Shown in pieces: positions 6,607 to 9,357 of a stretch of DNA of 9,357 nt; the stretch's first letter is position 1; the number at the start of each line of letters is the position of its first letter. The stretch is taken from NCBI GenBank assembly GCA_020057015.1, contig JAGVGS010000202.1, positions 1 through 9,357 of the forward strand. Reading direction: 5' to 3'. The position numbers were made by a program, and so were the translations under genes. Origin of the DNA: Candidatus Omnitrophota bacterium (GTDB lineage: Bacteria > Omnitrophota > Gorgyraeia > Aquiviventales > Aquiviventaceae). The notes beneath the pieces are model-generated. The model did not search any database, was not told where the DNA came from, and saw only the letters and a program-made list of their open reading frames with translations.

Positions 6607-7463
6607 TCCCGCTAGGTTTGTTGGCCCCGCGCGCCGATGATGCCCACAAGGGGGATGCTGGGCGGGTGTTTATCCTGGCAGGCTCCAAGGGTTTGAGCGG
6701 TGCCGCGGCGCTGTGCGCGAGGGGTGCGCTGCGGGTGGGGGCCGGCCTCGTGACCGTCGGGTTACCCAAGAGCCTGCATGATCCGATGGTCGAGAAGCTC
6801 ACCGAGGCGATGATGCACCCACTGCCCGAGACCGCAGAGGGCAGCCTCTCCACCGCCGCAGTGCCGGAGGCCATGAGCCGCATCGCCAAGGCCGATGCCG
6901 TGGCCATAGGCCCGGGCCTGTCGCAGCATCCGCAGACCCAAGAGTTTGTCCGCCGTCTATTGCCGCAGGTCATCAAGCCGCTGGTGGTCGATGCCGATGG
7001 CCTGAATGCGCTGGCTGAAGACCTGACCGTGCTCAAGCAGCGCACACGGCCGTGCATCCTGACACCGCATCCCGGCGAGATGGGACGCCTCGCGCGCCTC
7101 TCGACCGAAGCGGTGCAGCGCGACCGCGAGCGGCTGGCCCAGGCGTTCGCCACCGGCCATCGCGTGGTGCTGGTGCTCAAAGGGCATCACACTATCGTCG
7201 CGGATGTCGACGGCACGCTGTATGTCAATGAGACGGGCAACCCCGGCATGGCCACCGGCGGATGCGGCGATGTGCTCACCGGCATGATCACCGGCCTGCT
7301 CGCGCAGCAGCTTTCGCTCTTTGATGCCGCGCGGCTTGGGGTATACTTACATGGCCTGGCCGGCGACGTGGCCGCCAAGGAGCGCGGCGAGATTGGCTTG
7401 ATTGCCTCTGACGTGGCCGATAGAATACCCCTCGCCATTCGACACTATCAGCAACAGGCATAA
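6603..7463 (+). CDS. nnrD: ADP-dependent NAD(P)H-hydrate dehydratase (NnrD/YjeF C-terminal type)
   Basis: This metabolite-repair enzyme dehydrates damaged (S)-NAD(P)HX back to NAD(P)H with ADP as phosphate acceptor. The 286-residue ribokinase-like protein has HKGDAGRVFILAGS (15-28), AIGPGLSQ (101-108), VVDADGLNAL (128-137), TPHPGEMGRL (154-163), LKGHHTIVA (192-200) and GNPGMATGGCGDVLTG (212-227) with catalytic Asp223. The N-terminal NAD(P)HX epimerase domain found in fused Nnr proteins is absent, so an epimerase (NnrE) would have to be encoded elsewhere. The ATG overlaps the acpS stop (ATGA). The 3' end contains a promoter-like sequence pointing to the tRNA genes. Confidence 0.93.
   Translation: MIPLGLLAPRADDAHKGDAGRVFILAGSKGLSGAAALCARGALRVGAGLVTVGLPKSLHDPMVEKLTEAMMHPLPETAEGSLSTAAVPEAMSRIAKADAVAIGPGLSQHPQTQEFVRRLLPQVIKPLVVDADGLNALAEDLTVLKQRTRPCILTPHPGEMGRLARLSTEAVQRDRERLAQAFATGHRVVLVLKGHHTIVADVDGTLYVNETGNPGMATGGCGDVLTGMITGLLAQQLSLFDAARLGVYLHGLAGDVAAKERGEIGLIASDVADRIPLAIRHYQQQA
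7398..7426 (+). promoter_or_regulatory. Predicted sigma70-type promoter for the tRNA cluster, inside nnrD
   Basis: TTGATT (7398-7403), a 17-bp spacer and TAGAAT (7421-7426) form a good promoter match within the last codons of nnrD. The predicted start is about 7433, leaving a ~40-nt 5' leader before tRNA-Thr at 7473, a usual distance for a stable-RNA promoter. It would allow tRNA synthesis independent of the upstream protein operon. Confidence 0.5.
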
Positions 7464-7472
7464 TCAGTTGCT

Positions 7473-7544
7473 GCCGACGTAGCTCAGGGGTAGAGCGGCT
7501 CTTTTGTAAAGAGCGGGTCGGGGGTTCAAATCCCTCCGTCGGCT
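7473..7544 (+). tRNA. tRNA-Thr (anticodon TGT)
   Basis: A 72-nt cloverleaf: acceptor GCCGACG (7473-7479) with CGTCGGC (7537-7543), discriminator T7544, D arm GCTC/GAGC, anticodon stem GCTCT/AGAGC and loop TTTGTAA with anticodon TGT at 7505-7507, and T arm GGGGG-TTCAAAT-CCCTC. It decodes ACA and related Thr codons. CCA is not encoded (CTC follows), unlike the Tyr and second Thr genes here, so CCA must be added post-transcriptionally. Confidence 0.96.
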
Positions 7545-7610
7545 CTCATTTAGAGTTCGCGTCCGTACCGCCCTCGCGTGTCCATTCATGGCCGGAAGTG
7601 GGGAGGGGAC

Positions 7611-8111
7611 ATGCACAAAAAGACCAAGGGGTCGGTCGCGGAACTTGCTGTAGCAAGTCGGTTGATGAGAGACGGATGGCATGTGCTCGTGCCTTACGGC
7701 GAGAATACTCGTTATGATTTGGTCGCGGAGCGAGCAGGGAAGTTTATCCGCATCCAAGTCAAATACGTGACACCAAAAAACGGCACGCTGTGCGTGAATT
7801 GCCGCAGCAGCAATAACTGGTCGGTGCTGCCGTATACTGCCGAAGAAATTGATGTGATCGCGGTGTACGATGCCTCATCCGAATCGATTTACTACGTGCC
7901 GGCCGCTGACATGCGAGGAAGTGCCATGAAGCTTCGCTTGGAGCCGGCGCGGAATCACCAAAAGGCTAAGATTAGATTTGCCAGCCAGTTCATTGAGCTA
8001 TCGGAAATTGCTTTGGGCAGGTGCCGGAGTGGCCAATCGGAGCAGTCTGTAAAACTGCCGGGCTTACGCCCTACGGAGGTTCGAACCCTCCCCTGCCCAC
8101 CACTTCATTAG
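7611..8111 (+). CDS. PD-(D/E)XK endonuclease of the group-I-intron homing type, free-standing
   Basis: ATG 7611 is preceded by a strong Shine-Dalgarno, GGGAGGGG (7601-7608); the in-frame GTG at 7578 lacks one. The first 134 residues form a small nuclease domain: KGSVAELAVASRL (6-18) with Glu11, NTRYDLVAE (32-40) with Asp36, FIRIQVKYV (45-53) with the Q-x-K core (Gln49, Lys51), EEIDVIAVYD (78-87), a YYVPAAD stretch (94-100), and LRLEPARNHQKAKIRFA (108-124). This E...D...QxK layout and the LEP.RN.Q...IR.A end resemble the PD-(D/E)XK family that includes the tRNA-fMet intron endonuclease I-Ssp6803I. No split tRNA or intron is visible around it. The last 32 codons are read through the complete tRNA-Tyr gene before TAG at 8109. 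The frame is less GC-rich than the housekeeping genes, suggesting acquisition. Target site unknown. Confidence 0.82.
   Translation: MHKKTKGSVAELAVASRLMRDGWHVLVPYGENTRYDLVAERAGKFIRIQVKYVTPKNGTLCVNCRSSNNWSVLPYTAEEIDVIAVYDASSESIYYVPAADMRGSAMKLRLEPARNHQKAKIRFASQFIELSEIALGRCRSGQSEQSVKLPGLRPTEVRTLPCPPLH
8015..8102 (+). tRNA. tRNA-Tyr (anticodon GTA), CCA encoded
   Basis: A class II tRNA of 85 nt plus encoded CCA (8100-8102). Acceptor GGGCAGG (8015-8021) pairs with CCTGCCC (8092-8098), and the discriminator is A8099. Anticodon stem GCAGT/ACTGC carries loop CTGTAAA with GTA at 8049-8051. The long variable arm has a GGGC-TTAC-GCCC stem, and the T arm is GGAGG-TTCGAAC-CCTCC. It lies entirely inside the 3' part of the endonuclease reading frame. 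Confidence 0.97.
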
Positions 8112-8113
8112 AC

Positions 8114-8350
8114 ATGCAGTTACCTCACCCCCATACCGTCATAGGCCTCCTAGCCGCTTTCATCGCCGGGGCAGGGTGCGCTGCCTGGGAGCGCCGCTCG
8201 GCCGCGTCAGCTAAGCCCGAGGATGCCGCCACGGAGGATCTGCGCACCCGCCACCGCGCATGGCGCCGCTGCATAGATATGTACCGCGATTCTTCACTCT
8301 CGACGCTTAGCTGCGGCGACGAGCCTGTGCCGTCTCGCACCAATGACTGA
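8114..8350 (+). CDS. Possible small exported or membrane-anchored protein, 78 residues
   Basis: I do not recognise this frame. ATG 8114 lies 12 nt after the tRNA-Tyr CCA; there is no clear Shine-Dalgarno. An upstream in-frame start lies inside tRNA-Tyr and is not credible. Residues about 8-24 (TVIGLLAAFIAGAGCAA) are hydrophobic and could be a signal or membrane anchor. GAGC is a weak lipobox. The rest is charged, with two more cysteines (RRCIDMYRDSS and LSCGDE). The stop overlaps the start of the DUF6869 frame by 8 nt, which would suit a two-gene cassette. The segment is GC-rich, so a chance frame is possible. Confidence 0.35.
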   Translation: MQLPHPHTVIGLLAAFIAGAGCAAWERRSAASAKPEDAATEDLRTRHRAWRRCIDMYRDSSLSTLSCGDEPVPSRTND

Positions 8351-8719
8351 AGCAGAACGAGATCATTTGATTCAATCCTGGATCGCTTATCACAAAGCGG
8401 AAAAGGGATCGCGACAGTATGAGGAACATGCTTGGGCCTTTGGAAAGTTATACGACCTGATTCAGGACGATCCGGAATCTAGCTGGGCAATCATTTTGGA
8501 AATTCTCAGACGAGAACAGCACCCCAGAGTGCTGGAGGGTCTAGCTGCTGGCCCTCTAGAAGACGTGCTAAGTACACGTGGTCCTAAATTGATTGATCGG
8601 GTCGAGAACAGGCGAGGACAAATCCCCGCTTTAAAAATCTTCTCGGTGGGGTATGGAAGCATACAATGTCGGATGAAATTTGGAAACGTGTACAAGGCGT
8701 CTCTGGGCCAAAGTGGTAG
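8343..8719 (+). pseudogene. DUF6869 domain protein gene with a -1 frameshift
   Basis: From ATG 8343 the frame gives a small acidic helical protein (HLIQSWIAYHKA, WAFGKLYDLIQDDPESSW, ILEILRR, LAAGPLEDVLSTRGPKLIDRVE) that fits DUF6869, a family of unknown function. After GAG at 8604-8606 (88 codons) the family match leaves this frame. It continues in the -1 frame from 8609: QARTNPRFKNLLGGVW, KHTMSDEIWKRVQG, ending GPKW and TAG at 8717-8719. One missing base near 8607-8608 restores a 125-residue protein. Left unrepaired, the original frame runs on through tRNA-Gly to 8870 with no family resemblance. A T TTA AAA slippery heptamer at 8630-8636 also joins the two frames, but lies after the homology shift. 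GC content is lower than in the housekeeping genes. No clear Shine-Dalgarno is visible. Confidence 0.75.
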
Positions 8720-8742
8720 AGAGGTGCGTAGGGGGAAACCAC

Positions 8743-8768
8743 TAGCTCAATGCGGGTATAGCTCAATG
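8743..8768 (+). repeat. 10-nt direct repeat across the tRNA-Gly 5' end
   Basis: TAGCTCAATG occurs at 8743-8752 and again at 8759-8768, 16 nt apart. The second copy is the 5' side of the tRNA-Gly D arm (TA-GCTC-AATG); the first ends on the first base of the tRNA. It may be a small duplication scar at the left border of the tRNA gene, or chance. Confidence 0.5.
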
Positions 8769-8822
8769 GTAGAGTGTCAGCCTTCCAAGCTGATGACGCG
8801 GGTTCGATTCCCGCTACCCGCT
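8752..8822 (+). tRNA. tRNA-Gly (anticodon TCC)
   Basis: A 71-nt cloverleaf: acceptor GCGGGTA (8752-8758) with TACCCGC (8815-8821), discriminator T8822, anticodon stem TCAGC/GCTGA, loop CTTCCAA with TCC at 8784-8786, and T arm GCGGG-TTCGATT-CCCGC. CCA is not encoded; TTTTGCTTTT follows. The last 18 nt are repeated at 8969-8986, where they are followed by CCA. The present 3' end was therefore probably supplied by an inserted element, and the original end displaced. Confidence 0.96.
8805..8822 (+). repeat. Left copy of the 18-nt direct repeat (functional tRNA-Gly 3' end)
   Basis: CGATTCCCGCTACCCGCT covers the tRNA-Gly T-loop end, the 3' strand of the T stem, the acceptor 3' strand and the discriminator. 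The identical sequence recurs at 8969-8986, a 164-nt period. This is the attL-like border of the inserted element. Confidence 0.9.
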
Positions 8823-8986
8823 TTTGCTTTTCCGTTCGCGGGAATCGAAGAGGCGCCGCGCGACGAATAAGGAGCGCGAGTTTGGCGCCGGGCGCGAGAG
8901 GGTGAGCGCCCTAGGCGAGCGAGAATGACGGGCGGCCGACCGGAGCGCGCCGCAGCGCGCGCAGGCGCCGATTCCCGCTACCCGCT
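8823..8986 (+). mobile_element. Short GC-rich inverted-repeat element inserted at the tRNA-Gly 3' end
   Basis: A 164-bp unit, non-coding as far as I can see, lies between the tRNA-Gly end and its duplicated tail. Near its left end GCGGGAATC (8838-8846) pairs with GATTCCCGC (8970-8978) at the right end. Inside that, GGCGCC (8852-8857) pairs with GGCGCC (8964-8969), and further GCGC-rich stretches can extend the stem. An internal hairpin is GGGCGC (8890-8895) with GCGCCC (8906-8911), and GGCGCC occurs a third time at 8884-8889. No integrase or transposase frame fits in it, so it would need to be mobilised in trans. It could be a miniature (MITE/REP-like) element or a remnant of a tRNA-integrating island. 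Open frames across it are GC-driven and not credible. Confidence 0.65.
8890..8911 (+). repeat. Hairpin inside the tRNA-Gly-associated element
   Basis: GGGCGC (8890-8895) and GCGCCC (8906-8911) form a 6-bp all-GC stem around a 10-nt purine-rich loop. It follows a GGCGCC palindrome and is not followed by a T tract, so it is not a standard terminator. Confidence 0.55.
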
Positions 8987-8989
8987 CCA
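8969..8989 (+). pseudogene. Displaced original 3' end of tRNA-Gly with CCA
   Basis: The 18 nt at 8969-8986 are identical to the tRNA-Gly tail and are followed by CCA at 8987-8989. No 5' part of a tRNA precedes them. The CCA agrees with the encoded CCA of the neighbouring tRNA-Tyr and tRNA-Thr(GGT), which marks this copy as the ancestral end and the left copy as the element-supplied replacement (attR-like border). Confidence 0.8.
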
Positions 8990-9005
8990 CCTGCGGCAAA
9001 ATATA

Positions 9006-9038
9006 TTTCTGATCACAAAAGAGTTGACAAATCAGAAA
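9006..9038 (+). repeat. Inverted repeat around the TTGACA box
   Basis: TTTCTGAT (9006-9013) and ATCAGAAA (9031-9038) are perfect 8-bp inverted repeats separated by 17 nt, which include TTGACA (9024-9029). The dyad could be an operator or a transcript hairpin. There is no direct evidence for either. Confidence 0.5.
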
Positions 9039-9051
9039 CTTATGACAAAAT
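9024..9051 (+). promoter_or_regulatory. Predicted promoter for tRNA-Thr(GGT)-tuf
   Basis: A perfect -35 TTGACA (9024-9029) is followed after 16 bp by CAAAAT (9046-9051), a moderate -10 match. The predicted start near 9058 would give a ~147-nt leader before tRNA-Thr, which is long for a tRNA operon. The weak -10 keeps confidence low. Confidence 0.4.
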
Positions 9052-9204
9052 TGTTGTTTATTCCACGCGGTTGGGGGGCACATCGCGCGGGCAGGGGGCT
9101 TGCATCACAGAATGGCTTTGCAGCATCATGCCAGTAGCTGTGCGTTAGTCCCACCACGTTAACCGGTTGTTGCCGTGTCTCTGCCAGGTGTATCCAAGAG
9201 TTTC

Positions 9205-9279
9205 GCTGGAGTAGCTCAGTGGTAGAGCACGTCCTTGGTAAGGACGGGGTCACGGGTTCAATCCCCGTCTCCAGCTCCA
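9205..9279 (+). tRNA. tRNA-Thr (anticodon GGT), CCA encoded
   Basis: A 72-nt cloverleaf plus encoded CCA (9277-9279). Acceptor GCTGGAG (9205-9211) pairs with CTCCAGC (9269-9275), and the discriminator is T9276. Anticodon stem CGTCC/GGACG has loop TTGGTAA with GGT at 9237-9239, and the T arm is ACGGG-TTCAATC-CCCGT. The T discriminator is shared with the other tRNA-Thr in this window. It lies 53 nt before tuf, the common tRNA-Thr-tuf arrangement, and is probably cotranscribed with it. Confidence 0.97.
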
Positions 9280-9332
9280 GTGACTATGACGCTCGTCGGA
9301 TCGTCTTCATCTATTAACGCAGAGGAGGACTG

Positions 9333-9357
9333 ATGGCCAAGGCCAAGTTTGAGCGCA
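9333..9357 (+). CDS. tuf: Elongation factor Tu, N-terminus only (runs off window)
   Basis: Only eight codons are visible, MAKAKFER, the usual opening of bacterial EF-Tu (which continues with KPHVNVGTIGHVDHGKTT in most species). AGGAGG at 9323-9328 is an excellent Shine-Dalgarno 4 nt before the ATG, as expected for a very highly expressed gene. The upstream tRNA-Thr(GGT) supports the call, since this pair is widely conserved. EF-Tu delivers aminoacyl-tRNA to the ribosome in a GTP-dependent manner. Confidence 0.9.

Larger units (their letters stand above)
8990..9204 (+). other. Non-coding leader between the displaced tRNA-Gly end and tRNA-Thr
   Basis: These 215 nt hold no convincing gene. The first part (about 8997-9062) is strikingly AT-rich and contains a TTGACA box and an 8-bp inverted repeat. 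The rest (9063-9204) returns to mixed composition without a recognisable RNA or frame. It probably carries the promoter and leader of the tRNA-Thr(GGT)-tuf transcript. Confidence 0.5.

Noticed and set aside
7464..7757. - strand open frame ending in DLNPRPALYKRAALPLSYVG
   Set aside because: That stretch is simply the antisense translation of tRNA-Thr, a common false gene call.
7545..8014. Group I intron around the homing-type endonuclease
   Set aside because: Both flanking tRNAs are complete and contiguous, and I found no split exon or repeated tRNA half. I also found no repeat of the tRNA-Thr 3' end that would indicate integration there.
8021..8113. Upstream extension of the small frame at 8114, starting inside tRNA-Tyr
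   Set aside because: The translated segment is the tRNA itself, so only the part after 8114 could be a real gene.
8823..8986. CRISPR array or intrinsic terminator as explanation of the GC-rich repeats after tRNA-Gly
   Set aside because: Repeats are inverted and irregular rather than evenly spaced direct repeats, and no T tract follows the strong hairpins.
8814..9083. - strand open frame across the tRNA-Gly-associated element
   Set aside because: Composition reflects the GC-rich repeats and the AT-rich leader; there is no domain, start signal or supporting context.
8925..9137. + strand 70-codon frame from the element into the AT-rich leader
   Set aside because: It spans the displaced tRNA tail and the promoter region, has no ribosome-binding site and changes composition midway.
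9170..9196. TTGCCG-15-TATCCA as a close promoter for tRNA-Thr(GGT)
   Set aside because: Spacing is too short and the -10 match is poor. It remains possible but is not supportable.

Overview
The window is a GC-rich (roughly 60-65%) bacterial chromosome segment with all supported genes on the + strand. It runs from housekeeping operons into a tRNA cluster directly upstream of tuf (EF-Tu). Gene content is of the Gram-negative type: PdxJ (the DXP-dependent vitamin B6 route), signal-peptide proteins, FtsH, and the pdxJ-acpS pair also known from Proteobacteria. The order tilS-ftsH-folP-pdxJ-acpS-nnrD-tRNAs-tuf fits a PVC/Omnitrophota-like or another deep-branching lineage. That taxonomic guess is inference from gene order and protein style, not a database result.

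Region 1 (1-750): the 3' part of a membrane-anchored DUF948-like protein, then a YtxH-type small membrane protein. This closes with a strong intrinsic terminator (672-706). An extended -10 promoter immediately follows and drives the next unit.

Region 2 (751-7463): a dense co-directional run: a hibernation-factor (HPF/RaiA-like) protein, a secreted HEAT-repeat protein, tilS, ftsH, folP, pdxJ, acpS and nnrD. Several junctions overlap by 1-4 nt, so translational coupling is likely. Together these serve ribosome protection, tRNA-Ile decoding, membrane proteolysis, folate, pyridoxal phosphate, acyl-carrier protein activation and NAD(P)HX repair. ftsH has its own good sigma70-type promoter, whose predicted start lies almost on the ATG (possible leaderless mRNA). 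A second good promoter sits in the 3' end of nnrD and points at the tRNAs.

Region 3 (7464-9332): tRNA-Thr(TGT), tRNA-Tyr(GTA), tRNA-Gly(TCC) and tRNA-Thr(GGT), the set often found compactly before tuf. Here every inter-tRNA gap is enlarged. Gap 1 holds a free-standing PD-(D/E)XK endonuclease of the group-I-intron homing type, whose reading frame continues through the whole tRNA-Tyr gene. Gap 2 holds a possible small exported protein and a DUF6869 gene broken by a -1 frameshift. Gap 3 holds a ~164-bp GC-rich inverted-repeat element. It has duplicated the last 18 nt of tRNA-Gly, leaving the original tRNA end, with its CCA, displaced 164 bp downstream. It is followed by an AT-rich leader with a TTGACA box. 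This cluster looks like an insertion hot spot and is the most interesting part of the window.

Region 4 (9333-9357): the first eight codons of tuf with a strong Shine-Dalgarno sequence.
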